64,000 bases of DNA from Neoarius graeffei (Eukaryota; Chordata; Actinopteri; Siluriformes; Ariidae), in the NCBI RefSeq assembly GCF_027579695.1, contig NC_083570.1, forward strand, positions 10,538,051 through 10,602,050, written 5' to 3'. The position numbers and the translations under genes are program-made. The notes beneath the pieces were generated by a model that was given only the letters and a program-made list of their open reading frames with translations, searched no databases and was not told the origin of the DNA. Shown here piece after piece: positions 44,126 to 55,799 of this stretch; the first letter of the stretch is position 1; every line of letters begins with the position of its first letter.

Positions 44126-45264
44126 TACCATTTCAATATTTTATGAGCCTCACACCTCCAGTCACACACTGGAGACACACACACACCCAAATACATACTC
44201 AGACACATACACAAACTGTCTTAGCTTGCTACAATTATTGTTGAGATCATGGTGAAATTGTTGTATTATTTAGCACAAGTTTATGATTGTTATACTTGGG
44301 AGGTATTTTAACATCAAGCTCCTTTAAGCTGAGCCTCAGTACACTGAGTTTTAATGTTTAGAGGACCTCATGTATATGTGATCATCTTGTGTTCCCCACC
44401 ACGGATGATCATTGTAAAGGCATTTTGCATGACAAACACAGATTCATTATTAAAGAGTAAAACCCTTAGAATGCCATATGGTAAATGATAGTATGTCTGT
44501 TTTCTTGTGAAAATAGCAGGCAATATGTTTAAGCCAATCAGAAGTCTGTTTCAAACAAAGAAAGTCCTTTTATAATGATTTTAATAGGAGCCAGCATTTT
44601 GTTTCGGGGTGGTCCTGGAGCAGTCCTAGGTTGGGTCCTCCAAAAAGGGACCCGAATTTAAAACTAATGGAAGAAACGTAGACTTCAGTATTTTCCCAGA
44701 AATCACTCACGCTTACATTGTTTCTGTGGAATAAAAGCGCTGAAGGGAACTTCTTCATGTAAGTTTTATTTTTGGCTATTTTAGAGACACAGACTTCAAC
44801 AAAAACTTGCCAAAACCAGTTGCAAACATCCAAAACAGATATCTATTTCACCTACACTCGTGTTAAAACACCATCAACCAGAAATATCAATAAAATCAAA
44901 GAGAAAGACAGAGATGAGACAAGATCATAAATGGGAGATATATCCAGAATAAACACAGGTCACAACTGAGGAGATTTACTAACACACTGGAAGGGTTCAC
45001 TGGACCATTTTGAATTTTATCAGAACAAACAGGAAATATGAGGACAAACCAAAGAAGTGATTCAAAATGTGGGTAAAGGCACCCTCTGATGGTCTGGAGG
45101 GGAAATATAGTTCATCCATGTGTAAAATTAAACAAATGGATTCAAGTGATTTGTCTGTGATTTACATTTTATATTTCCCTAAAATATGGACATTTTGCCT
45201 GAAAGCATTAATCTTATGACTTCATGGCATTTACAGGCTTCAAACTGCAAAATATTTCACTCGT
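44126..45264. other. Unassigned intergenic sequence
   Basis: A (CA)n run lies at 44170-44190. The open frame at 44570-44833 on the minus strand resembles nothing I know. No gene supported. Confidence 0.4.
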
Positions 45265-45434
45265 TTGTGTCACACAGTTTCACTGATCCAAAATCCCCCA
45301 GAACCCAGTGTGTAGAGGTGAAGTGAATGTGGTGTGGACACTGAAGTTTTATCATGTCAGAGAAACCTGAAATGAAAGAGAAAAAAACAAACAAACTGAA
45401 AATATATGTATTTTTGGGTTTCGTTCATAAAATA

Positions 45435-47082
45435 CAGTTAGGTCCATAAATATTTGGACAGAGACAACATTTTTCTAATTTTGATTCTGTATATTACCAC
45501 AATGAATTTTGAACAAAACAATTCAGATGCAGTTGAAGTTCAGACTTTCAGCTTTAGTTCAGTGGGTTGAACAAAATGATTGCATAAAAATGTGAGGAAC
45601 TAAAGCATTTTAAACACAATCCCTTCATTTCAGGGGCTCAAAAGTAATTGCACAAATTAAATAATTGTAAATAAAATGTTCATTTCTAATACTTGGTTGA
45701 AAACCCTTTGTTGGCAATGACTGCCTGAAGTCTTGAACTCATGGACATCACCAGACGCTGTGTTTCCTCCTTTTTAAGGCTCTGCCAGGCCTTTACTGCA
45801 GTGGTTTTCAGTTGCTGTTTGTTTGTGGGCCTTTCTGTCTGAAGTTTAGTCTTTAACAAGTGAAATGCATGCTCAATTGGATTGAGATCAGGTGACTGAC
45901 TTGGCTATTCAAGAATATTCCACTTCTTTGCTTTAATAAACTCCTGGGTTGCTTTGGCCTTATGTTTTGGGTCATTGTCCATCTGTATTATGAAACGCCG
46001 ACCAATCAGTTTGGCTGCATTTGGCTGGATTTGAGCACGCAGTATGTCTCTGAATACCTCAGAATTCATCCGGCTGCTTCTGTCCTGTGTCACATCATCA
46101 ATAAACACTAGTGACCCAGTGCCACTGGCAGCCATGCATGCCCAAGCCATCACACTGCCTCCACCGTGTTTTACAGATGATGTGGTATGCTTTGGATCAT
46201 GAGCTGTACCACGCCTTTGCCATACTTTTTTCTTTCCATCATTCTGGTTGAGGTTGATCTTGGTTTCATCTGTCCAAAGAATGTTCTTCCAGAACTGTGC
46301 TGGCTTTTTTAGATGTTTTTTTAGCAAAGTCCAATCTAGCCTTTTTATTCTTGAGGCTTATGAGTGGCTTGCACCGTGCAGTGAACCCTCTGTATTTACT
46401 TTCATGCAGTCTTCTCTTTATGGTAGATTTGGATATTGATACGCCTACTTCCTGGAGAGTGTTGTTCACTTGGTTGGCTGTTGTGAAGGGGTTTCTCTTC
46501 ACCATGGAAATTATTCTGCGATCATCCACCACTGTTGTCTTCTGTGGGCATACAGGTCTTTTTGCATTGATGAGTACACTTTCTTTCTTTCTCAGGATGT
46601 ACCAAACTGTAGATTTTGCCACTCCTAATATTGTAGCAATTTCTCGGATGTTTTTTTTTTCTGTTTTTGCAGATTAAGGATGGCTTGTTTCACCTGCATG
46701 GAGAGCTCCTTTGACCGCATGTTTTCTTCACAGCAAAATCTTCCAAATGCAAGCACCACACCTCAAATCAACTCCAGGCCTTTTATCTGCTTAATTGAGA
46801 ATGACATAACGAAGGAATTGCCCACACCTGCCCATGAAATAGCCTTTGAGTCAATTGTCCAATTACTTTTGGTCCCTTTAAAAACAGGGTGGCACATGTT
46901 AAGGAGCTGAAACTCCTAAACCCTTCGTCCAATTTTAATGTGGATACCCTCAAATGAAAGCTGAAAGTCTGGACTTTATGTCCATGTCCATTATATAACT
47001 ATAACTTTAATATGTTTCAGTAAACAAGTAAAAAAAGAAAATTTGAGTCAGTGTCCAACTATATATGGACCTACAGTAACTG
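45435..47082 (-). mobile_element. Tc1-like transposon, full length, decayed
   Basis: Starts CAGTTAGGTCCATAAATATT after TA (45433-45434). The right end is the inverse with a 5-bp duplication (CAGTA) inserted, followed by TA (47083-47084). 1648 bp with a central minus-strand transposase. Inserted in an intron of the finTRIM relic. Confidence 0.9.
45690..46740 (-). pseudogene. Tc1 transposase with frameshift and internal stop
   Basis: The minus-strand N-terminal half (46266-46740) has the paired helix-turn-helix region (MAKSTVWYILRKK, SKSTIKRRLHE). The frame changes near 46320. The catalytic half shows LWTDETKINL (first Asp) and FIIQMDNDPKHKAKAT (second Asp). A TAG at 45905-45907 replaces the usual Trp codon just before SQSPDLNPIEHAF (third acid). 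It ends near 45700. All catalytic residues survive, but one frameshift and one stop inactivate it. Confidence 0.9.
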
Positions 47083-47856
47083 TATATTAAGATGAGTGAG
47101 ATATTTGCATGATTCCCAGGCAGAAGTAAAGTCTTGGCATTTTAAAGTGTAGTTAAATCTGAAAAGTGAAAAAAGAAAAATAGCATTTAAAGATTTTGAC
47201 TGAAAGACACTCATGCATTCATTGTCTAAAAGTACCTGCTTTATACTGATTTAGCAGTTTTGTTTTTAGTCAATCATCTCTGTGTCTGTGAATTCAGATG
47301 TATGTTTCTTGAATTGTCACAAGTCTGCCTCCCATTTCCTCATTTCCCTCAAACCATGAGAGTGAGACACATGGCCATCACTTTCTCTGTCTCAGTCTGT
47401 CTACATTTTTAATGTCGACATGTAGCTTAGGAAATATTTTAGTATGTGTTCTGACACTGTAAATATTCCCATCTTGTGTTTCTCCAGCAGGAACAGCTCC
47501 TCTTACCATGTAGAGGGATTTTGCTGAATTCCTCCTTACAGAATTCCTTGAGTATCTTTTTCAGATCTGAGAGAGAATTCCTCACTTCATCAAATGAGAG
47601 ATATTGATGGACAGCAATGTTGGATGGGTCGTCACATCTGGAAGAGATGCAGAGAAACCTGAAACACTACAGACAGAAAAAAAACAGAATAAAGGAGGAG
47701 AAAGGAATATGAGAGGAAAGGATGGTCTCAGCCCAAATTAGATCAAAGACACGTGTGACATTGATAGTTGCTTTATCTGAGGTGTTTTAGAGTGTGTGTG
47801 AGATCAGACAGTGGAGACTGTAAAGGGAAAAAAGAGGAGGAGCGCAAAGACCATGT

Positions 47857-48496
47857 TACGGAGCCCCTCTGGTGACATGGGTGAAAAAAAAATTCCGTGG
47901 CCACGAGTTAATAACGCGTGGGAACAAGATCCTATTCCGTGACCACGACTTGTTTAATGCGTGGGAACGAGATGATTATTAGGTGGCCACGAATTAATAC
48001 CGCGTGGCCACGAGAAGTGTTAGTCATTTCATCACTGAGACTGTTGACTTTCTGGCATCAGTAGCTTCAGCTGCAAATATGGACAAGTTTGATCTGATTT
48101 CGTTTTATTTTAATCTAGGAATTAATTATAATGATATCCTTAAATCACTTGCAGTTAGACATGGAGTAATTTTGAGCAAGAGACACTTAATTCGGCTGCT
48201 CAAAAAGCACGGGCTCAAACGTAGACAATATGCTGACCTCGGGGAAGTTATATAGATTTCATTATGCAAATATGGATGGCAAATTTGACGGCCGCTCAAA
48301 AACTGGACATCATCCCATCAGGCTGGAACTTGAATCATCTCGTGGCCACGCATTATAAATTCTTGGCCACCCAGTAGTCATCTCGTTCCCACGCATTAAG
48401 CAAGTCATGGCCACGGAATAGGATCTCGTTCCCAAGCGTTATTAACTCGTGGCCACGGATTTTTTTTTTCACCCATGTCACCAGAGGGGCTCTGTA
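47857..48496 (+). mobile_element. Foldback element with long inverted repeats
   Basis: The left arm (about 47857-48015) and right arm (about 48340-48496) are near-perfect inverses, starting TACGGAGCCCCTCTGGTGAC. Each arm contains several GTGGCCACGA and CGTGGGAACGAGAT sub-repeats. A probable 6-bp target duplication CCATGT flanks it (47851-47856 and 48497-48502). The central 325 bp hold a short reading frame. The superfamily is uncertain. Confidence 0.85.
48079..48255 (+). CDS. Small helix-turn-helix-like frame inside the foldback element
   Basis: 58 codons from ATG at 48079. The peptide runs MDKFDLISFYFNLGINYNDI then LKSLAVRHGVILSKRHLIRL and LKKHGLKRRQY. The pattern of a first helix, GINYNDI, RHGVILSKRHLIRLL and a basic end is a helix-turn-helix of the kind found at the N-terminus of integrase-type (rve) transposases in fish. 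The catalytic part is absent, so the element probably derives from such a transposon by internal deletion. Whether it is translated is unknown. Confidence 0.45.
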   Translation: MDKFDLISFYFNLGINYNDILKSLAVRHGVILSKRHLIRLLKKHGLKRRQYADLGEVI

Positions 48497-48502
48497 CCAT
48501 GT

Positions 48503-49059
48503 CAATGAACACAAGCACCAAATGAATGAACAACCCAATTTTTGGTAAAATACAATGGCAGAAGTAAAACAGTGTATCAAAGTGAATGAAACAAAAATCT
48601 TCCTACTTTTTTCAGAAAATAATCAACAATGTAGTTGGGTGAAGATGCAGAGTTACTGTTCCCATGCTGGAGTTAATGATTTTCCTAGAATAGTTTTATT
48701 AACGTTAAACCACAGCAATTTACCAGTGAATAGAATTTTTTACATTTATTCTATCACACATTTATCCCTTTATAGTTAAATCTAATGTCAATGAAGGTTT
48801 GCAAACAAGTTAGTTCCTGTTTTCACTGATGTTATAGCAGCGATAAACAGTTGCTCCCTCACCACACTTCCTTTATACAGCCACGTTACTGAGAAACCTC
48901 AAAGTGTAAACTCCTCTGTCCTGAAGAGGTCAGAAACTTAAAGTGCCACCTTTAACTCTGACTGTTACAAAGCACTGACACTAGAGACTTCCTAATTTTA
49001 AATAAATATTAAAAAATTTTAAATAAACATCTCTTTAAGTAAAGAAAACATCACCATAT
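48503..49059. other. Unassigned intergenic sequence
   Basis: No gene or clear repeat that I can support. Confidence 0.4.
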
Positions 49060-49640
49060 CCATGATTAAACTTTTTTTATGTTTATTTGTTAACATGGAG
49101 CATCCAAAGTCCCGGGGAAGGAGCTGTTACTATAAAAATGAGAAGGTATAAGAATGAGCACATTTGTGAGGTTGCAGGCATTTACGGATGTATGCGCAGA
49201 GGAAGACAGATTGCAGAAAGACGTCAAAGTCAAATTGAGATGCTGGAGTCAGTAAACTAGCAAGGGTCAGGCAATCGGCAAACAATGTAGTATAGGAATG
49301 ACAAAGAGCAAGAAACGAGAAGAAAGTAGCACGGGTCAGACTCTAAATGAGCAGTCAGCCAAATACAATGCTTGGTACATACTAAGAGCAAAACAATACT
49401 TCACAAAGGTGTGTTTGCGAGGTGAGCTTATATGGAGGGACAGGTAATTGAGGAAATGACAGTCAGCTGTGATTCAGTAGGCGGGAGACAGAGGGCGCTG
49501 TGTGTTATGGAAGTTGTAGTTCGGGGAGTCCATGTTTGTAGACTGCTGAGGTTCAGAGGGTTTACTGACAACATTAATATAAACCTGCACTACTGTCAGA
49601 GCTGCTGTTATAGAAAATTAATCAACACCTTCTGACCAAT
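49060..49640. mobile_element. Probable non-autonomous retroelement, unassigned
   Basis: An A-rich region with CAAGGGTCAGGCAATCGGC-type words and an end with GACAGAGGGCGCTGTG resembles short LTR-type repeats common in fish, similar in style to 4033-4548. No terminal repeats were confirmed. Confidence 0.3.
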
Positions 49641-50222
49641 CAGAAAAGAGAACTGCAACGGATTTGTTGCTTTATTGGATGGAAAATGAAAAGGATTTTT
49701 TTAAAAGAAGTTTTTCCAACAATCATGTTCAGCATCTAAATCAGGAGTCAGACCACAGACAGATCCAGTTCACAGAGACAGATTTATCATCACTATTCAC
49801 ACACACAATATATGACAACATTATAAGAGATGTTTTTTGGAGAAAAAAGTCAGTTGTAGATTTGCAGTGATTTTCACAAACACATATTTAAGACACAGTT
49901 ATTTCCCAAAGATTAAATAATCTAAAAATATCCATCCAAAGTGGAGAAAAAACCCCGTTGCGTATCAATACAGCAGCTTGCTGACATCCTGACCTCAGTA
50001 TTAAAAGCTTCTGTCTGAAAATAAGTTCAGCACAGAAACTCCATCACTGGGGGAAACTTTATTCTCCTGTGCTCTTATCTTTTATTCCGCAAAGCTTTGA
50101 TTGTAATATTTGAATAAAAATCCCAAACTCACAGATAAACCTGGATTTATAAGGTTCTATCTGTGGGCCAATCATCATCCAGGCTGAATATGGGATGAAC
50201 ACGACATCGGCAGCCTGAACCG
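49641..50222. other. Unassigned intergenic sequence
   Basis: No gene or clear repeat supported. Confidence 0.35.
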
Positions 50223-50719
50223 ATCATGTACTGTATGTTCTAATGGAGTTTAAATATTGTTCAATGTTTTACAATCAAATCTCAGGGTTTAGAAACAACT
50301 TCAGATTTTAAAAAGTGAATGTGGATTTTACATCTTAAACACAAGCAGAAAAATCAAATTCATTCCAAAAGTGATATTTTATTTTTATATAGTGTGACCT
50401 GAACAGGTTTAAAATGTTGTTCTGTTCTGGCTTTATTACTGTTTATTAGTTATTTAATGAGACGCTGCTTAATATGAAACAAACACAACTTTATAATGCA
50501 AAGGTCATGAGATCATTTTCTTTTTAAATTTGACGAGTTTCTTGTCTGACAGTTAATTTTTAACATTTCCTTTTTAATTATTTTAAATTATTCATCTGTT
50601 TTCATTTAAATATAAAAATGAGTGGGGGTTTTTTACAGCTAGATTGTGTTCTAGTGAAACAGACGACTAAGCAACAACGTGGCAATGTGCAGGAATTTTA
50701 CAGAAAACACTGCACACTT

Positions 50720-53700
50720 TTATTCTGGATCACACAATCTCACTGTAGAACCAGAAACCCAGTAGAACCCAAACCCAGCGTATAGAGGTTGAGTGAATGT
50801 GGTGTGGACTCTGTGGAGGAGCTTCATCGTGTCAGAGACGCTGTAGAAGGACAAAGCTCCTGCACTGTGATCCACATACACTCCTATTCTGGAGGCTGAT
50901 GGAACTCTGAGATCAGTCTTAATGCTGTTGTGATAGAAAGAGAGAGAAGAAGAAGAAGAACACCGCAGTCTCCAGGACTGATTGGTGAATCCAAACCCAC
51001 ACTCATTACCCCTTCCTTTCCTGCTGATGTCTTTATATGAGACTGATATTGACACACCATCACCGCTCCACTCCACCTCCCAGTAACAGCGTCCACACAC
51101 ACTCTCCTTACACAACACCTGCCACCAGTAATCAAATCTCTCTGGATGATCAGAGTAATGCTGCACTTTCTCACTGCCTCTCACCGCTCTGTTCTTCTCA
51201 GACAGAATGAGGCGACGATGTGCCGTGTTGGGATCCAGAGTCACATAACAGAAATCTAAAATAAAAGAGAAAAACAAACTGAACAATGTGAACATGTTGG
51301 GTTTAATTCACACAATATATTTATGTGAACTGTGTGTGTGTGTTAGATGTACATTTCAGAAAGTCTTCTCTGCTCTGTGGTTCTGGTTCTGAAATGATCT
51401 GAACTGCTGCAGCTGTGGAGAGAAAAATGGAAATATGAGTTTGTGTAAAAGATGGAAAGAGTTTAAAGTGATCGTCAGTTTATTCATTTAAAATCAGTGT
51501 TTTAGTTCAAAGTGTTGGGTGAATAAAGTGTCTGCAGAAAAGAAAGCAGGAGCATCGCTAAGAAATAACACATCACTGTGTTTCTCCAGCAGGAACAGCT
51601 CCTCTTACCATGTGGAGGGATTTTGTTGAATTCCTCCTCACAGAATTCCTCGAGTCTCTTTTTCAGATCGGAGAGAGAATTCCTCACTCCATCAAATGAG
51701 AGATGTTGATGGACAGTGACGCTGGATGTGCGAAAATCTGGTCTCTGAAATTCAGGAGACCGATGTCCAGAAAATAAAGTCTACAGAAAGCAAATGAAAT
51801 GTAAAACCCATTTGTGTTGTCAGACAGGGACATTTATTGTTCCCTAAATGAGAGGTGTTTTAGAGAGTGTGTGAGGAACAGCTGGCTCTGTAGATCAGAC
51901 AGAGAGTGTTACCTGGAGGAAATGGATGTGATCGTGTGTGTGTGAAAGCTGCTCCAGCTCAGTGACTCTCCTCTGAAGATCAGCAATCTCCTGCTCCAGT
52001 TGCTCCAGGAGTCGTTCAGCTCGACTCAGTTCAGCCTTCTCCTGATCTCTGATCAGCTCCGTCACCTCCGAGTGCTTTTTCTCCATGGAGCTGATCAGCT
52101 CAGTAAAGATCCTCTCACTGTCCTCCACTGCTGTCTGTGCACTGAGCTGTTCGGACACACACAAGATTTAAAGCTCATCGATCATTCCCTCTCTTACTGG
52201 GACTGTAAATGACTCGTTGTCCATGTTGTGTGTGTTTCTAGGAGCAGCTCTGTCTCTGCTCACTGCTCACCTTTATAGTGTTCACAGCCTGTTTCAGCTC
52301 CTGCACCTTCTTCTGCTTCTCCTGGATTCTCTGCTGGGATTTCATCTGCTCCTCCTTTAACTCACTCTGAGGACAAATAAAATACATTCAGCTTTTTGTA
52401 CATTACGAGAGAACTGGTTCCATATTAATGCACCTGTCAACTTTGAGGTTTGAAAAAAAGGGATATATCCCAGATTTTTAACTCAAAATAAGGGAAAATT
52501 TCAGAAAGTCGGTAATCGAACTGACTTTTCTTCACAAAATTAAATTCGTCCTGCCATTTGGGCAAGTAGCGGCAATACACCTTTTTTGGTTTTGCCTCGC
52601 TCCTTTCTTTATTCATGTCTCTAGTCTCGCCGTCTACTGAAACTCGCTCCCTGAGGACAGTGCTTGAAGTGGGAAAAAAAAGAAGTGCAGGAACCCTGAT
52701 TTTCTGACAATGCCATCCCGGTCATTCAAATAAGTTCAAATCAAGTTCAAATTTTTTAATTGAAAACTTCACAGTTTTTGTATTGCCTTCACGCATTTTG
52801 CAAAACTTGGCTCATAAGGACAATGCTCTACTCTTTTCATCTGTTGTTGTGCTACAGTATTTGTTGTTTGAATAGATGTGTTTTCACAATGACTCTCTGA
52901 GATATTATTTTTGAACGAAGTGTCTTAGTTTGTAGACAGCTGGAGTAAAAACAAATCAGAACTAAGAACCACAACCATATTGTCAAGTTGTGGATGATTT
53001 TCCCCAGTTTTGTGCCCCAACTTCAAAAGAGCTTTGGTCACACAAGGAGCACTCAGTTTTTCCCCCTTTTTTTTTTTTAATTGAAGTTCAAAGGTGATGA
53101 AGGGGTTGATTAGGGCTTGATTTGGTTGATAACCTTAAGAACAACAGAAAAACATTGCATCATATTAAGTTTAAACTAATAAAAACAAGTCATCACAACA
53201 TTACTTTAAGTTTCAAAAATAAAAAAAATGAGTAATTAGTGCACGTATTGCACTAAAAGAAAAGCAAAAGAAGGTTTAACACCTTTAAGTTTACTAATCA
53301 CATACATAAACACCTTTAAGTTTAACTAAGTTCACTAATCACCAAACCGCTCTCACGGTGCGCTCACTGGATGCGACCCAGCGCACGGAAAGGACGCGGC
53401 CAATAACAAGAAGGCGCTGCTCAACGCGCTGCGCACAGCTGCTCAGCTCGCGCTGATTTTTTGGCGAAGCGTGATAAAGGCTGTACAGCTTGTCGAAGAA
53501 GATCTTAAAGTTGTTCATGCCATTGATCTGCTTTAAAACATCCCCAACTGCTAATTCAAGCCTGTGGTTGAGGCAGTGCCAGACAAACAAATGGGGAAAC
53601 TTCGCACACAACTGCGCTGCCACTCCGGTGAAAATAAAGAAGTGCAGAAACGCAGTTCCGGCCCACTTCAAGCCCTGCCTGAGGAAAGAATTACGACCAT

Positions 53701-54053
53701 CTTTTAGTTTTGTGAGAAGTTCCGAGCAGTGACCTTGGTCAGACTAGTGCTATGGTTCTGACAGTCTTCTTCACAGAGGGCGGGGACGTGAATTCATGGC
53801 CCGACTTCCTGCTGTAAACTCCTGTCAGAGGCGCGTCATGAATTCTGGACCTACCGACTTTTTTATATTGTGAAAATACGGGACTTTTATATAATGTGAA
53901 AATACGGGATATTTTCGGGCAAATAAAAAAACGGGAAGACAGCGGGAAATAAGTCAAAATAAGGGATTTCCCGGGAAAAACGGGAGGGTTGACAGGTATG
54001 TATTAATGTCAGTTCAAAGTACGTTCATGTTTCTTAGAGCTGTGAATGTTATG

Positions 54054-54086
<33 letters not shown>

Positions 54087-54896
54087 GTTCACTAACTGGT
54101 CTGACCAGATTACGACCATCACTGAAGATAAATTTAACACTGTTCACCAGAACACAGAGAATTTTAATCATCTTTTACAGAATCCTTCTGATTGATACAC
54201 ACATTGAAATTAAAGTTCAAATCATATCACTGACTAAAGCACCTGTTTCTAGATGGGAAACTATAATTAAGATGATTTAATTCTGGAAAGATTTCTAGTT
54301 CTCACCTGTTTCTCAGCTCTTTCTGTTGCAACTGAAACAGCGTCATGGTCTTTATGTTTATCCAACATGCACAAAGAGCAAATACATATTTGATCAGTAC
54401 GACAGTAGATCTTCAGCACTTCGCCATGTTCAGAGCAGATCTTCTCTTGGAGTTTTGCTGAGGCTTCAATTAATGTGTGTTTTTTCAAAGCAAGAACTTC
54501 AAGATGAGGTTTCAGATGAGTTTCACAATAAGAGACCAAACACATCAGACAGGACTTGAAGGCTTTGTGTTTTCTCCCGGTGCAGAAATCACACTCCACA
54601 TCTCCAGGTCCAGCGTAACAGTGAGCAGGAGAAGCAGCTTGGACTTCAGTCTTCTTCAGTTTCTCCACCACTTCATCCAGCATGTTGTTTCTGCGTAGAA
54701 CAGGCCTTGTACTGAAAGTGTCTCTGCACTGAGGACAGCTGTAGACGCCCTTCTGATCCTCCTGATCCCAGCAGCCATTAATACACACCTTACAAAAACT
54801 GTGACCACAGGAGATGGTCACCGGATCCTTCAGGAGATCCAGACACACTGGACACAAGAACTGGTCCTGAGCTACTGAAATACTGGCATCAGCCAT
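50720..54896 (-). CDS. finTRIM-like E3 ubiquitin ligase, copy 2, intact
   Basis: Spliced minus-strand gene with exons 54306-54896, 52271-52366, 51913-52146, 51609-51780, 51353-51412 and 50720-51255. Lengths and phases match copy 1 exactly (1689 nt, 562 aa). The RING cysteines and histidine are all kept (C15, C18, C30, H32, C35, C38, C54, C57), followed by two B-box-like regions, a coiled coil from exons 2-3 and the PRY-SPRY domain (LDPNTAHRRLILSEKNRAV, CGRCYWEVEW, GVYVDHSAGALSFYSV). Intron 1 is enlarged by a 1570-bp hAT element in the same region where copy 1 has the empty site. It is probably a functional recent duplicate. The ubiquitin-ligase and antiviral roles are inferred from the family. 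Confidence 0.93.
52431..54000 (-). mobile_element. hAT transposon in finTRIM intron 1
   Basis: Left end CACCTGTCAAC and right end GTTGACAGGTATG are inverted repeats. The target duplication TATTAATG is perfect (52423-52430 and 54001-54008), and copy 1 has the single uninterrupted TATTAATG at about 20273-20280. It carries a minus-strand transposase fragment. Confidence 0.97.
53339..53671 (-). pseudogene. hAT transposase fragment, KIAA1586-like
   Basis: Minus-strand frame with GVAAQLCAKFPHLFVWHCLN followed by HRLELAVGDVL and ASPKNQRELSSC, then VIGRVLSVRWVASSERTVRA. This is the conserved central part of hAT transposases related to KIAA1586. The DNA-binding and dimerisation parts are missing. Confidence 0.85.
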
Positions 54897-54959
54897 TTTC
54901 CTGAAATCACACCGAGAGAGAGATCAGATTTGTTTTGTCTGAAAGGAGTGACTTCTTTA

Positions 54960-55330
54960 TTCTGTGTGTGTGTGTGTGTGAAAGAGAGAGAGTGATGGAG
55001 AGAGGAGGAGCACAAATGCAGAGGTCATGAACACTCCTCTATTAACCATTTCATTTCCCTTCAGTGCAGAAATATAACCCATGTAGCTGTACTGATTAGG
55101 ATTAATTTCATGAAATACTCACAGAATGGATCTTAATTTTCTGGACTTTTCCACCTACTGACACCTCAAGCACAACTTTCAGCCTTGTTGATAAATTACA
55201 ATTGTTTCACTTGAACAGCTTTTTCCTTGTGACATCTTTAAACTGATCTTCATCCCTAAAGAATGTTGGAGCCATTTTAAAAGTGAGGAGGATGCAGCTG
55301 TCAGGATTTGCATTGTTTATTGCTAATAAT
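54960..55330. repeat. finTRIM copy 2 upstream region, shared with 31080-31440
   Basis: Holds a (GT)n run (54967-54980) and about 300 bp nearly identical to the upstream sequence of the pseudogene at 30298. It probably contains the promoter; no specific element such as an ISRE was clearly seen. Confidence 0.8.
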
Positions 55331-55409
55331 GACAATGAATTTTAATGATATCTACGACCCCTCCAGTAGGTATGACATTACAGAAACATAGACATTCAAA
55401 AAACACAAT

Positions 55410-55714
55410 TGTGGCAGCAGGGGTGTGGTCAAGCGTCGGTCTGTGACCGGAGGGCGGAGTCAGGGAAGGTAAGTGGCAGAATCACTGCACTTGAGGTCTA
55501 TTAACGTGTGTTTGTGTGTCTTCCCCAGTGACCGCGCCCTATTTAAGGAGAGAGCGAGAGCAGAGCGGAGCTCTCTCCCCAACCAGATGACTTGTGTGTG
55601 TGCGTGGCTGGGAGAGTTGATTTTGCGTCTGAAAAGAGCAAAATAAAAGAGTTTTTGAACTTTATTATGGCCTGCCGTCTTTCTGTGCTCCTCCCCCTCC
55701 TACGAAGTGCAGCA
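55410..55714 (+). mobile_element. Solo LTR, probably gypsy
   Basis: Starts TGTGGCAGC and ends AGTGCAGCA, with flanks ACAAT and ACGAT that differ by one base. A TATA-like CCCTATTTAAGG at about 55538-55550 and AATAAA at 55642-55647 fit an LTR. No internal sequence is attached. Confidence 0.7.
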
Positions 55715-55799
55715 ACGATGAATATTTTTTACAAAATGACAGTCAGTTGGACTGAAAGAAGATAAAAGTTTAGTAATTACATTTGATGTTTTCTAACAT

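Larger units (their letters stand above)
45265..47819 (-). pseudogene. finTRIM relic: B30.2 remnant, exon 4 and intron pieces
   Basis: 45265-45370 corresponds to the very end of the B30.2 exon (shared GTGAATGTGGTGTGGAC), then jumps straight to the preceding intron, so most of the B30.2 domain is deleted. A Tc1 element (45435-47082) sits in that intron. 47508-47668 is a recognisable exon 4 (reading EFCKEEFSKIPLHG-like on the minus strand) and 47740-47819 matches the intron before it. Exons 1-3 and 5 are missing. Non-functional. Confidence 0.85.

Noticed and set aside
44570..44833. Minus-strand 87-codon frame
   Set aside because: No recognisable motif, no repeat context, no splice support.
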